NCBI GenBank assembly: GCA_905221605.1
Contig: CAJNDS010002646.1
Span: forward strand, 535,001-599,000
Length of the DNA stretch: 64,000 nt
Direction of reading: 5' to 3'
Source: Symbiodinium natans
Taxonomy: Eukaryota; Sar; Dinophyceae; Suessiales; Symbiodiniaceae
Within the stretch, counting starts at the first letter, position 1. Every line of letters begins with the position of its first letter. Position numbers and translations under genes: made by a program. Positions 9,480 to 21,025 of the stretch are shown here, piece by piece. The notes below the pieces were generated by a model. That model saw nothing but the letters and a program-made list of their open reading frames with translations. It had not been told where the DNA came from and ran no database searches.

Positions 9480-11935
9480 TCGGGCCTTGATTCTCAGACC
9501 CTGCGGGAAAAAAATAGGGCTCGTGCGGGACTAACGGAAAATGATGCTGTCCAAAGTGTGGAGTATAGACAGTGTAGACTACTGATTTCGTGGTTGAAAG
9601 GTCTTGAGGCTGTTGAAGGCCTTTATCTGTAGGAGCTGTTGTGTGTCAGTTTTCGTGCTGCAACTGGATAGCACTCTTGTGTGGCCCTGCAAGTCCTCCT
9701 CTCATGAATCCCATCTCCCCACTCCCCACACGCCTGGTCGAGATCCTTTGTCTTCGCAGCTCAAAACTGTCAACAGTCACAGAGGTCCCGACGCGTCGGG
9801 GTCACACAGTTTGGACTGCAACGCAAAAGCCCTTAAGCGATTGTTTGGGTACCTCAAGGTCGCCTGCTCCGCCAACGGCCGCGATGACTAGCTGTTCGGC
9901 GAGCAGATAGTCATTGTAAGCTGCATTCGGCTGCAGCGACATGCACCCCCGGAAGGCATCATGGGACCTCTGCGGCCACGCGAGAGCACCTTCAAAAGCG
10001 TTCCAAAGCAGGAAACGCCGCCCACGCCGATGATTTGAGCTTTTTTTCGACCTGAAAAGAGGTGCTTTTGGGGGGGCCCCGGCGAGGCGTCGCTGTTTCG
10101 GGAAGAGGGGCTCCAAATCCCGCCTCAGGGGCAGGGTTTTTGTGGGATTTTCATGCCCCTTGGAAAGGGGGCCAATGGCCCCCTTGAGGAGAAGCGGGGG
10201 CCCAATGATGCTCATGATGCTGGGGGGGAGGGCCCGGGGGGCTTACAGGGCGAGGAACGGAGCCAATGACACTCGTGATGCCTCTGTCGGAGGAAGACTT
10301 TTTTCCGGCTCGTGCAGCTTGTCTTGCGTGCGCCGTTTTGGGAGCTGCTGTTTTACTTCGGGACGCTTGGGGTTTCCTTCTTGTCCTGCACTGCACGCCT
10401 CTGCCTCCTCGGCCTGGGCGCAGCCCCTTAAAATATCAACCGAGTTTCTTACCTCGACGGGTGGTTTAATTGAGTTCCGGGCCTGGGTTTTTTCAAACAC
10501 GGAGGGGTTTATAAATTTGAAGTCAACATCAGGCTTTGCTTCTGACCATAGGTTCCGAATCTAAACCCCGTCGCCCGAACCGGTCAAAAATAGTCCGTGC
10601 ACGTGGCCACCTTGTCTATGTCGACAAAATCTTGTCTGCAGTTTACGACAAAGCGACATATTCTGATTGACGCACGGCATTCGAGCCCGCGGCTTTCGTC
10701 TGTTTCAGGAGCTCGACCAAGTCACAGAGGACACCGCCCTTGCTCATGAAGGGTGGGTCTGCGCTCAGGCTCTCCAGAAGTGCTCGTCCACCCTCAAAAA
10801 GCACCTCTGACTTGATCTCGTTGCCCTGTGAGCCATGCGGCTGCTTTGGTGTCCTGTCAGATTTCTTATAGTGAGACTCAGGCAGCCGTTCATCCGAGCG
10901 CGGTCCTTCTTCACATAAACGGTGCCTTCATTCAGAATCACGGTGATGTTCCCAGCCTGCTTGTCGACACAACGCCAGTGAAGCTCCTCAGTGGCCGGTA
11001 GATGAAAACGTATGGAGAAACATGCGACAAAAAGTCTGGCAAGCAGAGTCAATTGAGAGGTGGCACAGCTGGCCAGAGTCAGCCAACCCAAGCTACAAAG
11101 GTCGGCAGGACTCGGCTCCGGGGCACTCCAAGAGCCGCTTCAAGTTGGCATCTGCTTTCGCTTGCTTCGCCTGCTTCTCTGCCTCCTTGACATCTTCAGC
11201 CTTGACCTTCTTTGCTTTGCTTGTGCCCTCTGGCAGTGGCCTCTTGCCCCCGAGACCTTCCAGTGAGGGCACCCTTTTGGTTTCACCCCTCTTCGGATTC
11301 CAGCAGGACGTCGTGTCTCGATTCGTTTCCATCCGATCACGTGCAGCATGCGGGTAACGTACCCGTAGGGTTTGCGCGACGCGAGATCATCAGCAGAGAC
11401 CAGCTTCTTGCACAGGTTTCCACGGAGCTGTCAGGACGAAAGCTGAAGCAAAGCTTTCGAGCTGCTTGCGCAGCTCATCCTCGCTGTACCACAAATTCGG
11501 GTCTATAAAGGAATGGTTGCGCTTATACACCGCAGCTAAATGACTGCTGTACAGTGTACAGTCCTTGGCCTGTGCCACCGCCGCTCTCCCCCAAAAAGCA
11601 ACGATCGACGTTGGGCTTGAAAAATCACGATGGTAGTTGAGGTTGAGATTCCAAAATAAGGGGTCGCTTCTTGCAACTCGAAACTCTGGTGGAGTCTGCC
11701 TCCAGCTTTTGTGTGGTTCTCGTGCTTCATGATCACTGGCTACTTGATGTTCGATCGTAGGATCCTCGTGGAGCCTGTGGTTCTTCTGTTGAGGCCATGT
11801 TGCAAATGGGCTGGAAGGGATCCGACTAAATGAGGCGCCACTTCGAGGAAGCCATGCAGCGCAACTTAACCGAGCGTCGGCATATTCCCTACCAGCGACA
11901 CCATTAGGCCCAGCTTGGGCCAAAATAGCTACGCA
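9480..11935 (-). other. Repeat-free coding-like block with broken frames
   Basis: This is one of the longest stretches without telomere-like repeats outside the retroelement. Minus-strand segments look coding: 11923-11390 (177-codon frame), one in another frame at about 11440-11200 (KKLVSADDLASRKPYGYVTR), 11332-11093 (a Lys/Ala/Glu-rich helix), and 11000-10690, where EELHWRCVDKQAGNITVIL continues in a second frame as NEIKSEVLFEGGRALLESLS after a one-step shift near 10905. It is either a decayed gene or a gene with short introns. Plus-strand ORFs at 9604-9910 and 10142-10564 overlap it and look weaker. A relative of the left-edge satellite lies at 10205-10285. No family is recognised. Confidence 0.4.
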
Positions 11936-12882
11936 AGGGTTTACGGTTTAGGGTTGACGGTTTAGGGGGCCTGTTCGCCTGGTAGGATTCGAGAGGGTTC
12001 CAAGAGTACAGGGCTGGCTTTTGGGGGAAGGATCTTTCAGGGTCCAGGTTAGGGACTTCGAGGTAGGGGAGTTGTATAGGGAGTGCAAGTAAGGTAGCTT
12101 TACCTATACCCGAAATGACGGCACATCTAACTGAAGCTCAAGCCCTAAACCCTAAGACCTCAACCCTAAACCCCATATACCCTACAGCAATCCGCGCTGA
12201 AAACTGCACATGGACCTTGAGGGACTTTGCCATCCGACGAACCAATTCGCGGTGGAAGTTCTATGAAGCCCTGCACCATGGACTCCCTCAACCCTAAGCC
12301 CTCACAACCTGTAACCCTCAATCCTGTAACCCTAAACCCTAAACCCTCAACCCTCTAACCCTGTAACCCTAAACCCTAAACCCTGTAACCCTAAACCCTA
12401 AACCCTCAACCCTAAACCCTCAACCCTAAGCCCTCAACCCTAAACCCTAAACCCTAAACCCTCAACCCTAAACCCTGAACCCTGTAACCCTAAACCCTCA
12501 ACCCTAAACCCTAAATCTGAATCCTGTAACCCTAAACCCTCAACCCTAAACCCTGAACCCTGTAAAGACCCTAAACCCTAAACCCTAAACCCTAAACCCT
12601 CAACCCCGAGCACCACCACGATCTGCCGCCGCGGTGCCGCGCCCCCCGCCAGGCAACTTTGACCTTGCGTGGCGGGGCTCTGCAGCTTCAAGGGTTCAGG
12701 GTTCAGGGTTCAGGGTTCAGGGTTTAGGGTTTAGGGTTTAGGGTTTAGGGTTTAGGGTTTAGTGTTTAGGGTTAGGTCTTCAGGCTGGGGCGTTGAGTGG
12801 TTTGGGGGTTGGGGGCGTTGGGCTTTGCAGGACTTAGAGGCCTTCGGACCCTAAACCCTAAACTCGAAACCCCCAACAGCAC

Positions 12883-12939
12883 CCCAAGGACCTCCACGTG
12901 GCGGTGGTCCACGTCCCGGCGCCAAAGCAGCAGCCGGCA
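12883..12939 (-). CDS. Candidate exon, unidentified
   Basis: GCCGCAG acceptor, 19 codons in phase 0 (CRLLLWRRDVDHRHVEVLG), then a GTGCTG donor. The next minus island, at about 12690-12605 after CTGCAG, has a compatible phase-0 frame (SPATQGQSCLAGG). Telomere-like arrays fill the gap. No family is recognised. Confidence 0.35.
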
Positions 12940-13161
12940 CTGCGGCAACACGGGCGAAGCCTCGCCAGGGTCTTTTTCTTCTGAGGCTGCAGGGCTTTGG
13001 GTCGTGTGTGGGTTTAAGGAGTACCTTCCCACAAGCTCTACTCGCCCCCCGAAACATGGTCCAGGCACGTTCACGTGTACAAGACCACAAAGCCCTAAAG
13101 CCTCGACCCTAAACCCTAAGCCCTAAACCCTAAACCCTAAACCCTAAACCCTAAACCCGCT

Positions 13162-14342
13162 CTAGGCCTCAAAGAGCGTCTGCCACCCCAGTGGCTCCGT
13201 GCAGGCCATCAGCGCTGGGGTCATTGCAAAGGCTGAATGTTTCGGTTTTAGGGTTCAGGGCTTCGGGTTTAAGAGGATCATAAGGTGAAAAAAAGGTTTT
13301 GGGGGGGGGGGGGGGGCTTAGCTCCAGTTGGGTTTTCGGAGGTCATTAAAGTATACTTACATAGGGACGATAGGGGAATTCGATTATCAATTTTTCCGAC
13401 CCCTATGTTACTTGCAGGCACCTGCACCTTGCCTTCTTGACGATATTTTTAGGGATGTTGGGTTAAGTGAGGCTGCGTGTTGGAGTTCTGAGCGTAGAAG
13501 CTTCCAGAGTCGGCGTGCCGGCAACCCCTTAAACCCTAAACCCTAAACCCCTTAAACTCTAAACCCTACACCCTTAAGCCCTAAACCCTAAACCCTACAC
13601 CCTGCACCCTGCACCCTAAAGCCTAAACCTAAACCCTAACCCTAAACCCCTTAGACCCTAAACCCTGCAAGCAAAATTGCTAAGCCCTACATATAAGCAC
13701 CCATGAAACTGAGGGGGCCTGTGGCTGGTCTCTTCGGGAGGATTTCGGGCTTATGAACGACAAGCAGTTTGTTTGGGCAGATGCAACTATTGCACACGCT
13801 GCACCCTTCCGTCACAGCAACGCAAATCCTGAAGTCGAATGGAACCCAAAATCCTTTCACCCCAAACCTTCAAATCCCCCCAAGCCCCAACGCACCAAGC
13901 CCCACCCCAAAACCCTAGACCCCAATACCGAAACCCTAAACCCCAAAACCGGAAACCCCTTCAACCCCTAAGCCCCAGTACCAAACCCTACACCCTAAAC
14001 CCTAAACCCTAAACCCTAAACCCTAAACCCTAAACCCTAAACCCTAAACCTTCACGAGCAGCCCGGCTGTGGCGCGGCCCTGCTTCCGGCGCGCGGGGCT
14101 GAAGGAGGAGGTGCCGCGCCTGGCGCGCGGGCGCACCAGGTCAAGGGACTCCATGGGTTGAGGGTTGAGGGCTTAGGGTTTAGGGTTTCGGGTTTAGGGT
14201 TTAGGGGTTTAGGGTTTAGGGTTTAGGGTTTAGGGTTTAGGGTTTCGGGAGCCCTAAACCCCAAACTGCAAGATGCTCTGACTGGAACTCAGAACCCTAA
14301 ATGAGCCTCATCCGTGTGGCCGAGCTCCAGCAAAGGCGCAAT
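13162..14342 (-). CDS. Candidate multi-exon gene end, unidentified
   Basis: Exon 14342-14307 (IAPLLELGHTDE, GC donor) joins in phase to 14148-14050 (SLDLVRPRARR..RATAGLLVK, GTTTAG donor). The likely terminal exon is 13214-13162 (LMACTEPLGWQTLFEA then TAG). An island at about 13820-13700 is open in two frames and probably supplies the missing link, but its phase is not settled. Introns are full of CCCTAAA arrays, with a G run at about 13302-13317. The middle exon is rich in Arg/Ser. No domain is recognised. Confidence 0.4.
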
Positions 14343-15014
14343 CTCGGCCCAAGACCAGAGTGAGCTTTGCTAAATCAAGGGGGGGGGGGGGGGGCGTTAG
14401 GGTTTAGGGTTTAGGGTTTACGGTTTAGGGTTTAGGGTTAGGGTTTATGGATGAGTGGAATCAGTATCTTAGGTTTCCATTTGCTATTGCATTCGGATCG
14501 GGCCGGTCCTCAACTCAACATGCCCCAGCTCCAAACCCCTAAACCCCAAACCCCAAACCCTAAACCCCAAACCCCCGGTAAACCCATAAAGCCCTAAGCT
14601 CAAACCTTGAAAGCCTGAACCCCTCGACCCCCAAACCCACAGACCCCAGAACCGCCAAGAGCCCAAAAAGGCCTCATGCCTGCCCCAAACCCGAAACTCT
14701 AAACCCTACACCCTAAAAACCCTAAGCAAACCCAAAAAACCCGCAACCCCAGCAACCCCATGAAGCATCTCCTGGAAATATATCAACTTATAGGGTCCGT
14801 GATTCATTGGTTTGCTGTGAAGGAGCTTAACTCAAGTTGCTGTAACATGGATGAAGCGTGGCAAGTATGAGTTGCATCGTGGGTGAAATGGACCCCATCC
14901 ATTTCCTAAACGCTAAACCCCGAACCCTAAACCCCAAACCCTAAACTCTAAACCCTAAACCTTAAACCCTGAACCCCTGGTGGAGCATCCCACGTGTTTC
15001 CTGAGGTCCCCCAG

Positions 15015-16785
15015 CCAGGCTCTCCAGCGAGTGCGCCAAGGGGAGGGCTGACTTCTTGCCTCACACCACCAAGGGCTCTCGTTGTGACCAGGTGTGGAGC
15101 GTGTAAGTCTTAAGCCGTCCCTAAACCCTAAACCCTAAAACCCTCCATGCAAAGTGATGAATAGATGGCAACTCTTGTCCGCGAAGACGACCCACTGCCC
15201 CGAGCTGAGAGATTGCGCCTTGCTTTGAGTTTGGGGATTTAGTGTTTCGGGCTTAGGGTTTAGGGTTTAGGGTTTAGGGTTTAGGGTTTAGGGTTTAGGG
15301 TTTAGGGTTTAGGGTTTAGGGTTTAGGGTTTAGGGTTTAGGGTTTAGCTTGGGGCTTCAGCCCAAAAAGTTTAGGATGTTCATCGCCGGTGTGACACGCT
15401 TGCAACGCGCCTGGAGGTATGGTTCAGAAACCTATGTAAGCTGAGATGTGGTGCACGGAATGCGATGTCGATGAAGCAGAACCCTAAACCCTAAACCCTA
15501 AACCCTAAATCCCTAAGCAGCCACCACTTTGCGTAGAAGCCCGTTGCCAGAGTCGTGGAGAGAGCTGAAGGTGGAAGGGCTCGTTGGTCCCGAAGCGAAA
15601 AGCCTCAAGTCCTACCCTGCACCCCTAAACCCTACACCCTAAACCCTAAACCCTAACCCTAAACCCTAAACCCTAAACCCTAAACCCTAAACCCTAAACC
15701 CTAAACCCTAAACCCTAAACCCTAAACCCTAAACCCTAAACCCTAAACCCAAAACCCTAAACCCTAAACCCTAACCCCTAAACCTAAACCCTAAACCCTA
15801 AACCCTAAACCCTAAACCCTAAACCCTAAACCCTAACCCTAAACCCTAAACCCTAAACCCTAAACCCTAAACCCTAAACCCCTTCAAGGGCTTCGAGAGT
15901 TGAGCTTGGTGCTTAGCCCCCCCCCCTGCCCTGATCCTCGCAGGCTCTAAAACCGAGGGGCTCTTACTTACTGCAGTCTTCTCCAGCGCTCTCGGCAAGC
16001 ACCCATAATCCTTCTTCCTGGGGCTATTCCAGCTCTCTCCGCTGTAGGGGGCCGATTTAGGGTGTAGGGTTAGAGAATTGACTAAAGGCAGCGATCTGCG
16101 AAAATCTGCAAAGTCTCTTTTGTTCGCAAGACAGCCATGTCCTGCAGAGCTTCCTTGGGCACGTCATATATTCTACTGGAGCCCACTCGCGCCCACAGCG
16201 GTTTCCGGGCCCTTTACACTGAAAGGGTCTGGCCAGCAAGAAATGCTTGACTGACTGCCTCAAAGCTCCCTTCAGTATGCACCCCCAAAACTCCTAGCCC
16301 CTGGATCCCTAAACCCTAAACCCTAAACCCTAAACCCTAAACCCTAAACCCTGACCCTGAACCCTAAACCCCAAACCCGAAATTCTAGCCCCCGAATCCC
16401 GAAAGCCAAAAAACTCCAGCCCCCCATACCCTCAATCCTAGACTTCCTAGACTTCCTAAGCTTCCTCGCCTTCCTAAACCTCCTAATCTTTCTCAACTTC
16501 CTAAGCCCTAAACCCTAATCCCTAAGCTTCTTGACAACTAAACCCTAAACCCTAAACTTCCTGAACCCTAAACCCTAAACCCCAAACCCTAAACCCTAAA
16601 ACCCTAAACTTCCTGAACCCTAAACCCCAAACCCTAAACCCTAAACCCTAAACCCTAAACCCTAAACCCTAAACCCTAAACTTCCTCAACCCGAAGCTGC
16701 AGACCCCTTTCGTGGGCGCATCTCAGGCTCCGAGGCTCCGGAGGCTTCGAAGCTGCAAAACGGACTGTGCGCCGAACCCACCATT
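15015..16785 (+). CDS. Seven-exon in-phase chain, unidentified helical protein (partial)
   Basis: Exons: 15015-15091, 15165-15221, 15361-15406, 15521-15566, 15977-16043, 16088-16178, 16703-16785. All six joins keep phase with donors GT, GC, GC, GA, GT and GA and AG acceptors (TACTGCAG before exon 5, CTGCAG before exon 7). The last exon is followed by GTGAGA, so the gene continues. Readable pieces: RADFLPHTTKGSRCDQ, TLVREDDPLPRAERLRL, ILLPGAIPALSA, AAICENLQSLF, LQSFLGHVIYSTDPF. The last three resemble stacked amphipathic helices, but no armadillo or HEAT consensus is clear enough to name. The start is not identified; the ATG at 15165 is internal in this model. Introns carry telomere-like arrays, including 15640-15880. 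The 16088-16178 island is also open on the other strand, which lowers confidence. Confidence 0.5.
15640..15880. repeat. Long CCCTAAA tract inside an intron
   Basis: About 240 bp of nearly pure CCCTAAA with two CCCTAA deletions. It falls between exons 4 and 5 of the 15015-16785 chain. Confidence 0.95.
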
Positions 16786-17198
16786 GTGAGATCTGGGGTT
16801 TAGGGTTTAGGGTTTGGGGCTTAGGGTTCAGGAAGTTTAGGGTTTAGGGTTTGGGGTTTAGGGTTTAGGGTTTAGGGTTTAGGGTTTAGGGTTTAGGGTT
16901 TAGGGTTTAGGGTTTAGGGTTTAGGGTTTAGGGTTTAGGGTTTAGGGTTCAGGAAGTTTAGGGTTCAGGAAGTTTAGGGTTTAGGGTTTGGGGTTTAGGG
17001 TTTAGGGTTTAGGGTTTAGGGTTTAGGGTTTAGGGTTTAGGGTTTGGGGTTTAGGGTTTAGGGTTTAGGGTTTAGGGTTTAGGTTTGGGGTTTCGAGTTT
17101 AGGGGCTTAGGGTTTAGGGTGCAAGGTTTGGGGTGCATGTCTCGATGTCGGGCGCACCTTCCAAAACAAAGACAAGGGGACGAACTTTTTGGCGACAC

Positions 17199-20100
17199 CT
17201 ACGGAGGCTCCCACCGAGTCTCGTTGGTGGCTCTGTTGAAATAGTAGGTCTTGCCGCTGTTGGGGTCGCTGGCCTGCTCCCAGCCTGGGGGAAGGGATCC
17301 GGGGCCACCAGGTCCTGGGCCACCAGGTCCGGGGCCACCAGGTCCTGGGCCACCAGGCGCCCCACCTGGGCCGCCAGGCGCCCCACCTGGGCCGCCCATG
17401 TTTCCCTGCGGCGGATCCCAGCTGGTTTGCCCGGTGCTGCGGTTGCAGTAGTACGGCCGGCCACTGCTTGGGTCGGTGACCTGCTCCCATCCTCGGCGGA
17501 CTTCTGAACCCCAGTTTAGGGTTTAGGGTTGAGGCTTGAGGGTTTAGGGTTTAGGGTGTATTTAAGGTTTAGGGTTTGGGGTTTAGGGTTTAGGGCTTAG
17601 GGAAAAGTTTAGCTTTTAGGCTCCTTATTGTAGTTTCTACACAAACACAGAAGGTTAAAGTTCTAAGAGCCAGCCAGAAGAAAGCCAAGCATCCTGGGGG
17701 TAGGCCAGATGGAGCGCCTCCCATGGGCCCGGGCGTCGGGCCGGCCGGGGGCGGATCCCAGCGCGTCTCGTTGGTGGTGCGGTTGCAGTAGTACCTCAGC
17801 TGCCCCAGCTTTCCCAGCGCCCCGATTTCCTTGAACCCTAAGCCCTAAACCCTAAACCCTAAACCCTAAACCCCTTGAAATTACAAGGCCGCTCCTTTTC
17901 CAAGGTACGGCCGCCCACTGCTTGGGTCGGTGACCTGTTCGGCCGCGGTGCTATCGTACTATTTGCCTAAGAGACCCTAAAAAACACAAAATATCCTTCC
18001 TTATCAGGGCCATACTGGCATTATGATCGTTAGTTTTTTTCGGAGTTCTTAAGCAAATAGTAGGGTGGCTGCATGAGAGCCATGGTTGACCTCACTGGCA
18101 AGGGATCACAAGCGCCCAACCACCAAACACCTCAACTCCCAGCCCTGTAAGCCCCAAGTGTCCACAGAATCTACACCGTCAACCCTAAACCCTAAACCCT
18201 AAACCCTAAACCCTAAACCCTAAACCCTAAACCCTAAACCCACTGAAGCCTGAAGGCCCCTGAACCCTCAACCGCCAGATTCCGCCTGCTCCCAGCCCGG
18301 AGGTAGTGGCCCCGCGCCGCCCGGTCCCGGGCCGCCGCCGAAACCTTCTCAACGCTTTAGGGTTTAGGGTTTAGGGTTTAGGGTTTAGGGTTTAGGGTTT
18401 AGGGTTTAGGGTTTAGGGTTTAGGGTTTAGGGTTTAGGGTTTAGGGTTTAGGGTTTAGGGTTTAGGGTTTAGGGTTTAGGGTTTAGGGTTTGGGGTGTGG
18501 GGTTTGGGGTTTGGGGTTTAGGGTTTAGCGTTCGGGCTTAAAAAGTCAGGGGTTGGGGCCCTAAACCCAACTGGGCGACGCTGATAGCTCATGAACCGCA
18601 TAAGCCCTAGGGCCCTAGTGCCGAGCCCTTGAGGGTTTGGGGTTTAGGGTTTAGGGTTTAGGGTTTAGGGTTCAGGGTTCAGGGTTTAGGGTTTAGGGTT
18701 TAGGGTTTAGGGCTTAGGGTCCCTAAACTCCCTAAACCCTACATCCGAAACCCTAATCCCTACGCCCTAAACCCTGAGCATTGACGCCTAAGCTCTTCCG
18801 GGCCTGGGCCACCACCGCACGGGCCGCCACAGCCTCAACGGAGGAAACGGCGGGTCTGAGGCTTCGGCTTCGGGGTTTGGGTCGAAGGTTGAGGGCTCAA
18901 AATCCCTAAGCCCTAAACTCTCTCCCCACACACACACACACAACAAAACAAAAAACTAAGCTCCTTAAACCCCTGGACCACAAGCCCTCCAAACCCGAAC
19001 CTGAAGCCCTGCGCCCCCGGCGCCTTGCTGGGGGAAGCCCCCTGGCCCGCCACCGTAGGGTGAGAAGCGCGGGTCGTTTGGCTGCTGCCCCATAGGCCCA
19101 TAAGGACCTTCGATTTCATGCTTTAGGGTTTAGGGTTTAGGGTATAGGGTTTAGGGTTTAGGGTTTAGGCTTTAGGCTTTAGGCTTTAGGCTTTAGGGTT
19201 TAGGGTTTAGGGTTTAGGGTTTGGGGTTGGGATGTCCCCCTTATACTAACAGTCCTTCAGAACCTTCATGTGGATTGCAATAGGGGGATACGATAATCCC
19301 GATTACGGGCGGTTAGTATAAGGGGCAACATCCCAACTTTGGGGCGCCAGTATAAGCACCCCACCCTCCACACGAAACAGAGGACTGGATAACCCCACAT
19401 ACAGATTTTAGGGTTTAGGGTTTAGGGTTTAGGGTTTAGGGTTTAGGGTTTAGGGTTCAGGGTGTAGGGTGTAGGGTTTAGGGCTTAGGGTTTAGGGTTT
19501 AGGGTTTAGGGGATGATACTACAAAACTATACACGGGATAGGGATAGGACACAACAACTGCGCACGTGACTACACAGGTACATCCTATGAAAGTGTTGAG
19601 GGTCCCTTGCACTTTGCACACAGCTAAACAACAATAAACAACTCAACAAACAAGTAAACACAATACTCCAAGAAGAAAGAAAGGAAAACAAATCAGACAA
19701 CAAAAAATAGACAAGTGTTATAGAAATTAATATTGAAATACAAGATATTTAAATGAATAAGCAAGTAAAGAAATACAAGATATATAAATAAATAAGCAAG
19801 TAAATAAACTCAGCTGGAGCAACCCGGCGCAGGACCGCCAAAGTTGGAAGGGGCACCGAAGCTCTGGCCACCGTAGCACCCGCCGCCCTGGCGGGATGCA
19901 AAGATTGAGGGTTTAGGGTTTAGGGTTTGGGGTTTAGGGTTTAGGGTTTAGGGTTTCCTAAACCCTGAACCCTAAACCCTGAACCCTAAACCCTAAACCT
20001 CAAACCCTGAACCCTGAACCTTGAACCCTAACCCTAAACCCTTAACCTTAAACAGGCCGTGTGCCCTAAACCCTAAACCCCCGAAAGCCCTAAGAGTTTC

Positions 20101-20992
20101 GGCTAGGGCCGAGGGTCCGACAACCCTACAGGCCCCCCAAAACACCCCAACCCCTCAACCCACAGCCCGAAACCTGCAACCCTAAACCTTAAGCCCTAAA
20201 CCCTAAACCCTAAACCCTAAACCCTAAACCCTAAACCCTAAACCCTAAACCCTAAACCCTAGGCTAAGATCGGCCTGCTGCTGCGCGAAGCCAGGCCCGC
20301 CACTCTCCAGACACCACCTCACCGCCTGCTTTGCTTGTTAAGGAACCTTTGTGAAAGTAAGTTATCAGGGATTAGGGTTTAGGGTGTAGGGCTTAGGGCT
20401 TAGGGTTTCGAATTTAGGGCTTAGGGCTTAGGGCTTAGGGATTAGGATAGGAAAATTGGAGCTTATCGGTGGGCTTATTGTAAAGTCCTATGAGCTTAAA
20501 AGTAAAAGCGCATTGGCTTATGTTCTCGTAATATGGTCTTATAGTAACACAATGGCTTTAGGGTACATCATATGGTTTATGGTACGTAAACCAAACGGAT
20601 CTAAAGTAAAAGTATGGGCTTCCTTTTGCTCTGCTGTGTCAGGCTGAGTCAGCTCAGACTGGAGGGGAGAGGGCTGCACCGAAGGATGGTCCAAACATCA
20701 AGGGTTTAGGGTTTAGGGTTTAGGGTTTAGGGTTTAGGGTTTAGGGTTTAGGGTTTAGGGTTTAGGGTTTAGGGTCCGCCGACCCTGGCGGCGTGTTGGA
20801 TGGGAAAAGGAGGTGAAACCTCCCTCTTTCCCCAAAACGCGGTTGGGGGGGGGTGGCGAGGGTGGGGGGGGGGTGGGGGGGGTCGGTGCACAATTTTTTC
20901 GTGGAGGACCGCGCCACCCGCACAGCGTAAACAGGGGGTTTCAGCACGGGGGGGTAGGGGCGCCCTCAGCAAAATCAGCGTTTCCCGCCTCC

Positions 20993-21025
<33 letters not shown>

